Shown here: positions 33,674 to 41,650 of the stretch, one piece after another
Position numbering within the stretch: position 1 is the stretch's first letter
How the letters are laid out: every line of letters starts with the position of its first letter
DNA from: Massilia sp. 9I
Lineage (GTDB): Bacteria; Pseudomonadota; Gammaproteobacteria; Burkholderiales; Burkholderiaceae_D
Assembly: GCF_902506415.1 (NCBI RefSeq)
Contig: NZ_LR733275.1
Location: 5,449,515-5,513,514 of the forward strand
Length of the DNA stretch: 64,000 bases
Direction: 5' to 3'
The notes under the pieces: generated by a model
Databases searched by the model: none
Seen by the model: the letters and a program-made list of their open reading frames with translations, nothing else
What the model was told of the DNA's origin: nothing
Made by a program: the position numbers and the translations under genes

Positions 33674-34909
33674 ATGCACGACCCATCCCCCAACCACGAG
33701 GACATCGCCCCCGGCATGGTCCTGCTGCTGGCCCTGGCCTGCGGCCTGATCGTCGCCAACCTCTACTATGCCCAGACCCTGGTGGGCCCGATCAGCAGCG
33801 CCACCGGCCTGTCCCCCGGCGCCGCCGGGCTGGTGGTCACCCTGACCCAGGTCGGGTATACCCTGGGCCTGCTGTTCGTGGTGCCGCTGGGCGACCTGGT
33901 CGAGAACCGGCGCCTGGTGGTCGGCGGCCTCGCCTTCACTTCCGTCGCCCTGCTGGCCGCGGCGCTCAGCACCAGCGCCTGGGCCTTCCTGGCGGCGGCG
34001 CTCGCGATCGGGCTCGGTTCGGTGGCGGCCCAGGTGCTGGTGCCCTTCGCGGCCCACCTGTCGATCGAGCGCACCCGCGGCCGCACGGTCGGCAAGGTGG
34101 TCAGCGGCCTGCTGCTAGGGATCATGCTGGCGCGGCCGGCGGCCTCCCTGGTGGCGGACCACAGCAGCTGGCACGCTGTGTTCGGTGGCGCCGCGGTCCT
34201 GATGGCGCTGCTGGCGCTGGTTCTGCGCCGGCGCCTGCCGCAGCGGATGCCCTCGCCGCAGCTGGCCTATGGCCCGCTGATGGCCTCGCTCTGGACCCTG
34301 CTGCGCAGCACCCCGGTCCTGCGTCGCCGCGCCGCCTACCATGCGGCCCTGTTCGGCGCCTTCAGCCTGTTCTGGACCGTGGCCCCGCTGGCGCTGAGCA
34401 GCCCGCGCTTCGGCCTGTCGCAGACCGGCATCGCGATCTTCGCCCTGGTCGGCATGGCCGGCGCGGTGGCCTCCCCGGTGGCCGGCCACCTGGCCGACCG
34501 CGGCCACACCCTGGTCGCGACCGCGATCGCCCTGCTGCTGGGGATCGCCGGCTTCGCACTGGCCCTGCTCGCACCGCCCTCGCGCCTGGCCGACCTCGGC
34601 TTGCTGGCCTTCGCTTCGATCGTGCTCGACATGGCGGTGGCGGCCAACCTGGTGCTGGGCCAGCGCGCCATCTTCAGCCTGGGCGCGGAAGTGCGCAGCC
34701 GCCTCAACGGCCTGTATTTCGCGCTGTTCTTCGCCGGCGGCGCGTTCGGCTCGGCGCTGGGCGGCTGGGTGTATGCGACGTACGGCTGGCAGGCGGCGCT
34801 GCTCACCGGTCTGGCGCTGCCGGCCCTGGCCCTGGCCTACTGGGTGACGGAATACGTGGCGGTCATGAGGGCGGCGCGGCGCGCGCCCGCCCCGGCGCAA
34901 GCGCGCTAG
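33674..34909 (+). CDS. MFS transporter (YgaY/NepI-like)
   Basis: A 411-residue inner-membrane transporter with 12 predicted helices. The first-half signature ANLYYAQTLVGPISSATGLSPGAAGLVVTLTQVGYTLG is broken into GANLYY and GDLVENRR loops typical of the DHA1-type efflux group. The substrate is unknown. AGGAG precedes ATG 33674 at good spacing. The stop codon TAG shares the palindrome CTAG with the stop of the convergent flavin reductase gene (4-base overlap). Confidence 0.88.
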   Translation: MHDPSPNHEDIAPGMVLLLALACGLIVANLYYAQTLVGPISSATGLSPGAAGLVVTLTQVGYTLGLLFVVPLGDLVENRRLVVGGLAFTSVALLAAALSTSAWAFLAAALAIGLGSVAAQVLVPFAAHLSIERTRGRTVGKVVSGLLLGIMLARPAASLVADHSSWHAVFGGAAVLMALLALVLRRRLPQRMPSPQLAYGPLMASLWTLLRSTPVLRRRAAYHAALFGAFSLFWTVAPLALSSPRFGLSQTGIAIFALVGMAGAVASPVAGHLADRGHTLVATAIALLLGIAGFALALLAPPSRLADLGLLAFASIVLDMAVAANLVLGQRAIFSLGAEVRSRLNGLYFALFFAGGAFGSALGGWVYATYGWQAALLTGLALPALALAYWVTEYVAVMRAARRAPAPAQAR

Positions 34910-35481
34910 TCGGCCGCGCGCATCGGCTCGCCGATCGCATAGAAGTGGCCGCCGGCGATGTGGTGGATGCTGCGCAGGCCAGGGTCAGCGCTTTCGAAAT
35001 GCCAGTGACCGTCGCGGAACACGCGATCGTCGGCCCAGGCACTGGTGACCTCGCCGATGAACAGGTCGTAGGCCTGCTGGTTGTGCGGCTCCGGCACCAG
35101 CCGGCAGGCGAGATAAGCCGAGCAGCCTTCAACCAGGGGCGCATCGACGCCTCCCATGCGCATCAGGGTGACGCCGGCGCGCTCGAGTTTATCGGGCTCG
35201 GCGTTCAGGCTGCGGTTGCCGACTTCATGCGTCAGGCGCAGCTGCTTCACGGTCGGCAGCTGGATCACGAAGCTGCCGCTGCCCTCGACCAGGGCGCGGG
35301 TGCGGGTCGACTTGTCGAGGACCACGGTGAGCTTGGGCGGCGCGAAATCGAGGGCGCAGGCCCAGGCCGCGGCCATCACGTTCTCGACGCCGTCGTGGCG
35401 CGCCGAGACCAGGACGGTCGGGCCGTGGCTGAGCAGGCGGTAAGCCTTGTCCAGTGGGACGGGTTGGATGTGCTCGTTCAT
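34906..35481 (-). CDS. Flavin reductase-like (FMN-binding split barrel) protein
   Basis: A 191-residue protein of the flavin reductase family. Typical segments are GPTVLVSARHDGVENVMAAAW, KLTVVLDKSTRTRALVE and the C-terminal HHIAGGHFYAIGE. It should bind FMN and reduce it with NAD(P)H or serve as a flavoprotein oxidoreductase; a partner monooxygenase is not adjacent. It overlaps the convergent MFS gene at the 3' end. Only about 60 bases separate it from the cupin gene, which reads in the same direction, so it may be the last gene of the ADH-MFS-cupin operon. Confidence 0.85.
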   Translation of the reverse strand: MNEHIQPVPLDKAYRLLSHGPTVLVSARHDGVENVMAAAWACALDFAPPKLTVVLDKSTRTRALVEGSGSFVIQLPTVKQLRLTHEVGNRSLNAEPDKLERAGVTLMRMGGVDAPLVEGCSAYLACRLVPEPHNQQAYDLFIGEVTSAWADDRVFRDGHWHFESADPGLRSIHHIAGGHFYAIGEPMRAAD

Positions 35482-35542
35482 GCGATGTCCATCTGCGGCA
35501 AAGATCGCAGTCTGCCACGGATGCCCATTGCGGCGCGCCGGG

Positions 35543-36001
35543 CTACTTCCCGTACTGCTCGTTGCTGACCTTCTCCAGCCACACCACGTTCTTGCCCTCG
35601 ACCGTGTTCTGGATCGCGATGTGGGTCAGCGCGCTGCTGGGCTGGGCGCCGTGCCAGTGCTTCACGCCTGGCGGCGTCCAGATCACGTCGCCCGCGCGGA
35701 TGGTCTCAAGCTTGCCGCCCCATTGCTGGATGCGGCCGACGCCGGCCGTCACGACCAGCACCTGGCCCGCCGGGTGGGTGTGCCAGGCCGAGCGCGCACC
35801 CGGCTCGAAAGTCACGTAGGCGCCCGAGGTGGGCGACGGCCCGCTTGGCGCGAACAGCGGATCGATGCGCACGCTGCCGGTGAAGTTCTGGGCCGGTCCC
35901 TTGCTTGAGGCCTGGCTGCCGGCGCGGGTGATGACCATGTCCTGCGCAAGGCTGGAAGCGCCGAGGCTCAGGCCGAGGATGGCGATGCAAAGTCGTTTCA
36001 T
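35543..36001 (-). CDS. Exported cupin-domain protein
   Basis: A 152-residue protein with a signal peptide (ASSLAQ, cleavage near residue 20) and a single cupin barrel. Likely metal ligands are the two His of WHTHPAGQ and the His of GVKHWHGA. It resembles the carboxymuconolactone decarboxylase-linked / quercetinase-like cupins seen next to MFS and reductase genes. Substrate unknown. Its start overlaps the stop of the upstream MFS gene (ATGA), so it is translated from the same mRNA as the MFS and alcohol dehydrogenase genes. Confidence 0.85.
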   Translation of the reverse strand: MKRLCIAILGLSLGASSLAQDMVITRAGSQASSKGPAQNFTGSVRIDPLFAPSGPSPTSGAYVTFEPGARSAWHTHPAGQVLVVTAGVGRIQQWGGKLETIRAGDVIWTPPGVKHWHGAQPSSALTHIAIQNTVEGKNVVWLEKVSNEQYGK

Positions 36002-37218
36002 GTGCTCTCCTTGTGGATGGATAAGTGAGATAGCCGCGCCGCCCCCACGGCCAGCAGGGCAGCCAGCACCAGGAGCCCCGCGCTGGCGCCGAAGGTCGCG
36101 CGATAGCCGCTCAGGTCGAACAGGAAGCCGCCGACGGTGGCGCCGAGCATGATCGCGAGCTGGATCACTGCCACCATCAGGCCGCCGCCAGCTTCGGCCT
36201 CATGGGGCAGCGTGGTCGACAGCCACATCCACCAGCCCACCGGCGCCGCAGTGGCGACCAGGCCCCACGCGGCCAGCAGGACGGCAGTGACCGGCAGCGA
36301 AGCGCCGAATGCGATCAAGCCGCCGGCAATCCCGGCCATCAAGAGCGGTATGCCGACCAGCACGCGGTACAGGCCCTGCTTGAGGAAGCCGCCGATGACG
36401 CTGGTGCCGACGAAGCCGGCGACGCCGACCAGCAGCAACACGAAGGACAGGGTCGACACGTCGACCTGCGTCACGCGCTCCAGGAAGGGCCGCAGGTAGG
36501 TGAACAGTGCGAACTGCCCCATGAAGAACACGCTTACCGCCGCCAGTCCGAGTGCGACGGCGGGACGCCGCGCCAGCCGGAACAGGTTTGCGGATGCTCC
36601 CCCGTGCTGCGCCGGCAGCGCAGGCAGGCTGGCGAACTTCCACACCAGCGCCAGCGCCGCCACCGGCACCACGCAGAAGAAGGCGCCGCGCCAGCCGACC
36701 AGCGCGCCGAGGTAGCTGCCGGCGGGCGCCGCCACCACTGTGGCCAGCGCGTTGCCGCCATTGAGGATGGCCAGCGCGCGCGCCACCTGATGCGGCGGCA
36801 CCAGGCGCATCGCGATCGCGGCCGACATCGACCAGAAGCCGCCGATCGCCACGCCGATCAGCGCGCGTCCGGCCATGAATACGCCATAGTTCGGCGCCAG
36901 CGCGACCAGGGTGCCGGAAGCGATCATCAAGAGCGTCAGCCCGAGCAGCAGGCGCTTGCGGTCGATGCGGCCGGCCAGCGTCGGGAACAGCAGGCTGGTG
37001 ACCAGCGCGAATGCACCGGAGATCGCGATGGCCTGCCCGGCCTGCCCTTCGCTGATGCCGAGATCGGCCGCGATCGGCGTGAGCAGGCTGACCGGCATGA
37101 ATTCCGATGCGATCAGCGCAAAAGCGCCCAGCGACAGCGCGCACACCGCGCCCCAGGCCGCCGGCTTGTGCGCGCTCCGCGCCTCTTCCAGAGGCAGGTC
37201 GAGATGCATGTTACCCAT
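35998..37218 (-). CDS. MFS transporter (DHA1 / YdhP-AraJ-like)
   Basis: A 406-residue inner-membrane transporter with 12 predicted helices. SEFMPVSLLTPIAADLG and the GRIDRKRLLL loop mark the DHA1 drug/sugar efflux group (AraJ, YdhP, PbuE relatives). I chose the ATG at 37218 because GGGAGG lies 8 bases upstream; a longer in-frame start at 37242 would bury that site. Four bases separate it from the alcohol dehydrogenase stop. Operon order is ADH, MFS, cupin, perhaps flavin reductase, under the divergent LysR regulator. Confidence 0.9.
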   Translation of the reverse strand: MGNMHLDLPLEEARSAHKPAAWGAVCALSLGAFALIASEFMPVSLLTPIAADLGISEGQAGQAIAISGAFALVTSLLFPTLAGRIDRKRLLLGLTLLMIASGTLVALAPNYGVFMAGRALIGVAIGGFWSMSAAIAMRLVPPHQVARALAILNGGNALATVVAAPAGSYLGALVGWRGAFFCVVPVAALALVWKFASLPALPAQHGGASANLFRLARRPAVALGLAAVSVFFMGQFALFTYLRPFLERVTQVDVSTLSFVLLLVGVAGFVGTSVIGGFLKQGLYRVLVGIPLLMAGIAGGLIAFGASLPVTAVLLAAWGLVATAAPVGWWMWLSTTLPHEAEAGGGLMVAVIQLAIMLGATVGGFLFDLSGYRATFGASAGLLVLAALLAVGAARLSHLSIHKEST

Positions 37219-37222
37219 CCGT

Positions 37223-38272
37223 TCAGCCTCCCAGCGTCGCACTATCGATCACGAAGCGGTATTTCACGTCGCCCGCCAGCATGCGCTCGTAGGCGGCGTT
37301 GATCTCATCGGCCCGAATCATCTCGATGTCGGCGACGATGCCGTGTTCGGCGCAGAAGTCCAGCATCTCCTGGGTTTCCGGGATCCCGCCGATCATCGAA
37401 CCGGCCAGCGCACGGCGCTTCATGATCAGGTTGAACACCTGCGGCGACGGATGCGGCGAGGATGGCGCGCCCACCAGCACCATGGTGCCGTCGCGCTTGA
37501 GCAGCGTGAGGTAGGCGTCGAGGTCGTGCGGCGCGGCCACCGTGTTGACGATCAGGTCCAGGCTGTGCGCCTGCGCGGCCATCGCCGCCGGGTCGCGCGA
37601 GACCACCACCTCGTGGGCGCCGAGAGCTTCGGCATCGCGCCGCTTCGACTCCGAGGTGGTGAAGGCCACCACGTGGGCGCCGAGGGCGCGCGCCAGCTTG
37701 ATGCCCATGTGTCCGAGGCCACCGATGCCGACGATGCCGACCCGCTTGCCGGGGCCAGCCTGCCAGTGGCGCAGCGGCGACCAGGTCGTGATGCCGGCGC
37801 ACAGCAGCGGCGCCACCGCCGCCAGCTGGGCTTCGTCGTGGTGTACGCGCAGCACGAAGCGTTCGTGCACCACGATCTGCTGGGAGTAGCCGCCCAGGGT
37901 ATGGCCGGGTGCGTCCGCAGTAGGCCCGTTGTAGGTGCCGACCATGCCGTCGCAGTAGTTTTCCAGGCCGGCCTCGCAGTCGGCGCAGTGCCGGCAGCTG
38001 TCGACCATGCAGCCGACGCCGACCAGGTCGCCCACTTTGTGGCGCGTGACATGGGCGCCCACCGCGGCGACACGGCCGACGATCTCGTGACCCGGCACGC
38101 AGGGGTAAATGGTACCGGCCCATTCGCCGCGCACCTGGTGCAGGTCGGAGTGGCACACGCCGCAGAAGGCGATGTCGATCTGGACGTCGTGCGCGCCGGG
38201 GGCGCGGCGGGTAATGGCGAGCGGTCCGAGTGGCTGGTCGCCCGCGTGGGCGCCATAGGCGTTGACAGTCAT
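37223..38272 (-). CDS. Zinc alcohol dehydrogenase, cinnamyl-alcohol type
   Basis: A 349-residue NADP(H)-dependent medium-chain dehydrogenase of the YahK/AdhA CAD group. Catalytic zinc ligands are C in GVCHSDLH and H in PGHE, plus C in LLCAGITTWSP. Four structural zinc Cys are present in CMVDSCRHCADCEAGLENYC. The nucleotide motif is GIGGLGHM. It should reduce aldehydes broadly. I chose the ATG at 38272, preceded by GGAAGGAAGC. It is the first gene of the minus-strand operon and divergent from a LysR regulator, which probably controls it in response to an aldehyde or electrophile. Confidence 0.92.
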   Translation of the reverse strand: MTVNAYGAHAGDQPLGPLAITRRAPGAHDVQIDIAFCGVCHSDLHQVRGEWAGTIYPCVPGHEIVGRVAAVGAHVTRHKVGDLVGVGCMVDSCRHCADCEAGLENYCDGMVGTYNGPTADAPGHTLGGYSQQIVVHERFVLRVHHDEAQLAAVAPLLCAGITTWSPLRHWQAGPGKRVGIVGIGGLGHMGIKLARALGAHVVAFTTSESKRRDAEALGAHEVVVSRDPAAMAAQAHSLDLIVNTVAAPHDLDAYLTLLKRDGTMVLVGAPSSPHPSPQVFNLIMKRRALAGSMIGGIPETQEMLDFCAEHGIVADIEMIRADEINAAYERMLAGDVKYRFVIDSATLGG

Positions 38273-38428
38273 GCTGCTTCCTTCCAATCCAATAACAAAG
38301 GCTGCATGGTAGCGGCGGATCGCACCCAAAAACGGGCTGGAAATTGCATGGGCTTATGAATGGGCGTCATGAATTAGCGGCCTTATTCGTGCGAGAATTT
38401 GCATAATCTTCCACGAAAGCCCTGCCGC

Positions 38429-39322
38429 ATGGCCCGCGACAACATCAACGACATCCTGGTTTTCCTCGCCGTCGCGCGGGAGCGCAGCTTCACGCGCGCC
38501 GCCGCCCGCCTCGGCATGACCCAGTCGGCGCTCAGCCACATCGTGCGTTCGCTAGAACAGCGCCTCGGCGTGCGCCTGCTGACCCGCACCACGCGCAGCG
38601 TCTCGCCCACCGAGGCGGGCGAGCGCCTGATCCAGAACGTGGCGCCCAAGCTGGAAGAGATCGAGGCCGAGATCGCCGACATCAGCGACCTGGGCGACAA
38701 GCCGGTCGGCACCGTGCGCATCACCGCCATCGACCACGTCATCGAGCGTATCCTGTGGCCGCGCATCGCGCCGCTGCTGCCGCAATACCCGGACCTGCAC
38801 GTGGAATTCAGCGCCGACTACCGCATCGTCGACATCGCGGCCGAGCGCTTCGACATCGGCGTGCGCCACGGCGACCAGGTCGACAAGGACATGATCGCCG
38901 TGCGCCTCACGGCCGACGTCCAGATGCGCATCGTCGGTGCGCCCGCCTATTTCGAATGGCGTCCGAAGCCGGCCTCGCTGCAGGACCTGGTGAAGCACAA
39001 CTGCATCGGGCTGCGCCTGTCGAGTAGCGGCGGCATCTACGCCTGGGAACTGGAGCACGCGGGCGAAGCCCTGGAGGCGCGCCCGCGCGGCCAGCTGATC
39101 TTCAACGAAGCGGCGCACCAGGTGGCGGCGGCCGTGAGCGGCGCCGGCTTGGCCTTCGTGCCCGACGAGCTGGTGGCCGAGCACATCGCCGCCGGACGCC
39201 TTGTCAGCGTGATGGAAGACTGGTGCCCGCGCTTCGCCGGCCTGCATGCCTTCTACCCCAGCCGCCGTCACTCGCGCGCACTGGCCCTGGTCATCGACGC
39301 CATCCGCCATCGCCCCGATTAG
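38429..39322 (+). CDS. LysR-family regulator
   Basis: A 297-residue regulator: winged helix-turn-helix (residues 1-62, with FTRAAARLGMTQSALSHIVRSLE) and a LysR substrate-binding domain (about 90-295). It reads away from the ADH-MFS-cupin operon, the usual arrangement for a LysR gene and its target. The 156-base gap holds candidate sites: repeated ATGAAT and GAAT-N10-ATTC around 38356-38395. By family it is closest to the regulators of aldehyde/quinone stress operons in Burkholderiales; the inducer is unknown. ATG 38429 begins the standard DNA-binding domain. Confidence 0.9.
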   Translation: MARDNINDILVFLAVARERSFTRAAARLGMTQSALSHIVRSLEQRLGVRLLTRTTRSVSPTEAGERLIQNVAPKLEEIEAEIADISDLGDKPVGTVRITAIDHVIERILWPRIAPLLPQYPDLHVEFSADYRIVDIAAERFDIGVRHGDQVDKDMIAVRLTADVQMRIVGAPAYFEWRPKPASLQDLVKHNCIGLRLSSSGGIYAWELEHAGEALEARPRGQLIFNEAAHQVAAAVSGAGLAFVPDELVAEHIAAGRLVSVMEDWCPRFAGLHAFYPSRRHSRALALVIDAIRHRPD

Positions 39323-39343
39323 GACTGGAAATTTGCAGGATTA

Positions 39344-39357
39344 TTGATCTGCATCAT
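39344..39357. promoter_or_regulatory. FNR/Anr-like box upstream of usp
   Basis: TTGAT-CTGC-ATCAT matches the FNR/Anr consensus TTGAT-N4-ATCAA in nine of ten bases. It lies about 100 bases before the universal stress gene, a common FNR/Anr target in proteobacteria. An overlapping dyad TGCAG-N10-CTGCA (39334-39353) is an alternative LysR-type reading. Confidence 0.5.
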
Positions 39358-39458
39358 CCGCACGTCTGACGCAGCCCTTCACTCGGCGTAGAGTCATCGC
39401 TGCCGGACGCCCGCCTTTCGGCGCGGCCCGGCTTGAGGACCGTCAAGGAGGAGCTGCC

Positions 39459-40283
39459 ATGTACAAGACCATCATTGTCCATGTCGACGAGAGCCCGCTG
39501 ACCGAGGCCAGGCTGCGCGCCGCTGCAGGGCTGGCCAACGCCCACGAGGCGCACCTGGTGGGCTGCGCCGCGACCGGCATGTCCTGGCCCGCCTATGCCA
39601 TGCTGACCGGCTCGATGGCGGTCAGCCCCGCCGATGAATTCGACTCGCTGCGCGAGGCGGCCCGCGCTTCCCTGGGGCGCTTCGCCGAGCGCGCGCGCCA
39701 GCTGGGCGTGGCGTCGCTGGAAGAGCGCCTGGTCGAGGACGAGAACCGCGACGCCCTGCTGCTGCATTCGCGCTACGCCGACCTGGTGGTCACCGGCCAG
39801 GACGCAGGCGACGCCGCCACCGTGCGCGGCCTGCCGCAATACCTGGCCATGCACGGCGTGCGCCCGGTGCTGGTGGTGCCGCCCTCCTATGACGGCGCGC
39901 CGCTGGCGGACAACATCGTGGTCGGCTGGGACGGCAGCGGCCAGGCCATCCGCGCGATTGCCGGCGCCATGCCGCTGCTCACGCGCGCGCGCAACGTGCG
40001 CCTGGCGCTGGTCAATCCCGACCTCGAATCCGGCCTGCATGGCGAGGAGCCGGGCGCCGACATCGTGCTCTACCTGGCGCGCCACGGCGTGCGGGTCGAG
40101 GTGCTGAGCGAACGCTCCCAGGCCAGCGTCGGCGACGCCCTGATAGGCATGGCGAAGGGCGCCGGCGCCAGCCTCTTGGTCACGGGCGCCTTCGGCCACA
40201 GCCGCTACCGCGAGATCGTGCTGGGCGGCGTCACCCGCGTGCTGCTCGAGCGCGCCCCGCTACCGGTGCTGATGGCGCATTGA
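39459..40283 (+). CDS. Universal stress protein, tandem UspA
   Basis: A 274-residue cytoplasmic protein with two UspA folds (about 1-145 and 150-274). The second keeps the ATP-binding motif G-x2-G-x-S-R-x2-E with VTGAFGHSRYREIVLGGVTR; the first is more degenerate. Such proteins help survival under oxygen limitation or starvation. AAGGAGGAG is a very strong ribosome site. A possible FNR/Anr box upstream fits low-oxygen control. Confidence 0.92.
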   Translation: MYKTIIVHVDESPLTEARLRAAAGLANAHEAHLVGCAATGMSWPAYAMLTGSMAVSPADEFDSLREAARASLGRFAERARQLGVASLEERLVEDENRDALLLHSRYADLVVTGQDAGDAATVRGLPQYLAMHGVRPVLVVPPSYDGAPLADNIVVGWDGSGQAIRAIAGAMPLLTRARNVRLALVNPDLESGLHGEEPGADIVLYLARHGVRVEVLSERSQASVGDALIGMAKGAGASLLVTGAFGHSRYREIVLGGVTRVLLERAPLPVLMAH

Positions 40284-40819
40284 AGGACCGGCCATGAACC
40301 AGCCCGGCTTCCCGCCCGCCCGGCCAACACCGCCCTGGGCGCAGTCCCAGGGCGGTACGTGCTCGAACCTTGAACGGTCGGGGACGTGGTCCTCTGAATA
40401 ATACAGTCCCATCAAAGCTCGGGGCAACTGATATTGCGTCAACATGACACTTGTCCTGCCCGACGCTCGCTTTGGCCGCCGGCACGCGGGCATCGATATC
40501 CCGGTCTGCTATCTCAACCGATCTTTCTCTGCCTATCCGTGGCAACTGAAGAAAAAAGGCAGGCGACGTTGCATGAAGAAGGTCGACATTTATCACCGAT
40601 TTAAATAGGAGTACTATGTTGCTCTTTCGTCATCCACGGCCCGTCGTCGATGGGCGGGCAGTCGCGGTGCGGATCGTAGAGCAACAAGCGTCAGGGGAGA
40701 TGGACTTGAACGTGCCGGCCCTGCCTGAGCAGCGGGCATCCGAAACGAACAAGGCATCTCCACAGTCGTCAGCAGTGCATCCAGAGAGTCTCCCTCAATT
40801 TCTTTCGGAAGGAAATGCG
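40284..40819. other. Gene-free stretch with one hairpin
   Basis: Of these 536 bases only two items stand out. A 10-bp perfect hairpin (CCGCCCTGGG at 40330-40339, CCCAGGGCGG at 40346-40355) without a T tract probably stabilises or ends the usp transcript. The frame of the next gene is open back to ATG 40616, but that part is not protein-like and the better ribosome site is at 40810. I see no RNA gene here. Confidence 0.5.
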
Positions 40820-41209
40820 ATGACAAACAATGTGGTGGGCTGGTTTGAGATTTACGTCGAAGACATGAACCGTGCACGCCGGTTCTATGAAGATGTGCTG
40901 GGGCTTGAGCTTGCCAAGATGCTGTCGCCGGCCGAAGCTGACGGGCCGTTAGAGGAAATGTGCGCCTTCCCTGCGCAGCAAAATGCATACGGCGCCCCGG
41001 GCGCGCTGGTCAGGATGGAAGGTTTCAAACCAGGCGGGAATAGCGTGCTCGTCTATTTCATTTGCGACGACTGCGCTGCCGCTGCTGCGCGGGCAGCTGC
41101 AGCGGGCGGGAGGATCTTCAAGGACAAATTCTCGATTGGCCAATACGGTTACATCGCCTTGGTCAACGACATCGAGGGCAACATGATCGGGCTCCACTCG
41201 ATGACCTGA
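40820..41209 (+). CDS. VOC (glyoxalase/bleomycin-resistance fold) protein
   Basis: A 129-residue single VOC-domain protein. The N-terminal VGWFEIYVEDMNRARRFYEDVLG and the C-terminal VNDIEGNMIGLHS are typical of the YciL/PhnB-like group that may bind a metal; E in WFEI and H in GLHS would be the family ligands. The reaction is unknown. I chose ATG 40820 because AAGGA lies at good spacing. The frame is open upstream to ATG 40616 (197 residues), but the extra part is low in conservation signals. Confidence 0.85.
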   Translation: MTNNVVGWFEIYVEDMNRARRFYEDVLGLELAKMLSPAEADGPLEEMCAFPAQQNAYGAPGALVRMEGFKPGGNSVLVYFICDDCAAAAARAAAAGGRIFKDKFSIGQYGYIALVNDIEGNMIGLHSMT

Positions 41210-41270
41210 AAACCGTCTCTGCATGTACCGGGCAGCTCCCTGTCAACGAAGCTGGCCGGCCTGGGTTACA

Positions 41271-41298
41271 AAAGAAAAAAGCCACCTTGCGGTGGCTT
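41271..41298 (-). terminator. Minus-strand intrinsic terminator (distal)
   Basis: GCCACC-TTGC-GGTGGC (41281-41296), preceded on the plus strand by AAAGAAAAAA, which is a U-rich tail on the minus strand. It is the second of two tandem terminators after the catabolic operon. Confidence 0.85.
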
Positions 41299-41440
41299 CG
41301 ATAACTTAACTTCTGTGCAAACAGGGATTCGCCCACGTTTCGCGGGCCGCGGTTGCGCGAGTACGCGCAACCCATCGAATCTGCCGCCTTGGCGACACCC
41401 GGAAAGCGCGCAGGCGCTTTCCTCGTCTCCGCCAAATTGC
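41299..41440 (-). ncRNA. Structured stretch between tandem terminators (possible small RNA)
   Basis: About 140 bases with two perfect 9-bp hairpins: GGTTGCGCG-AGTA-CGCGCAACC (41351-41372) and GGAAAGCGC-GCAG-GCGCTTTCC (41401-41422). It starts after one minus-strand terminator and ends at another, which is how an independent small RNA would look. Several frames are open across it, and a minus-strand frame of 88 codons (41266-41532) cannot be ruled out. No known RNA family is recognised. No gene is seen from 41495 to 41650. Confidence 0.3.
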
Positions 41441-41495
41441 AAATAAAAAAGCCACCCGAGGGTGGCTTCCTTATTTTTCAACTTGGCGGAGACGG
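41441..41495. terminator. Terminator of the catabolic operon inside a larger inverted repeat
   Basis: GCCACC-CGAG-GGTGGC (41451-41466) has an A-run on the left (U-tail on the minus strand) and TTCCTTATTTTT on the right, so it can work in both directions. It sits inside an outer inverted repeat, CGTCTCCGCCAA (41424-41435) and TTGGCGGAGACG (41483-41494), whose arms look like a tRNA-Ser acceptor end. No tRNA body is present. Confidence 0.85.
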
Positions 41496-41650
41496 TGGAA
41501 CTACTATTAACGACGAAAACCCGCACGTACACAGTTACCCGTCTGATCAGATCGCGCGCCTACCCTCAGCCATACCCCAAACATATTTTTGCCCGACCGC
41601 GGCTGTCTCACTCGAAAGCGCCTATTCTATAAAGGCGCCGGTACTGCAGC

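Noticed and set aside
41424..41494. tRNA-Ser gene suggested by CGTCTCCGCCA
   Set aside because: No T-arm, anticodon arm or D-arm can be formed upstream on either strand; only the acceptor-like end is present.
41266..41532. 88-codon minus-strand frame resembling small phage-satellite proteins
   Set aside because: It runs through both terminators and the hairpins, has no clear ribosome site, and other frames are equally open; kept only as a possibility under the structured stretch.
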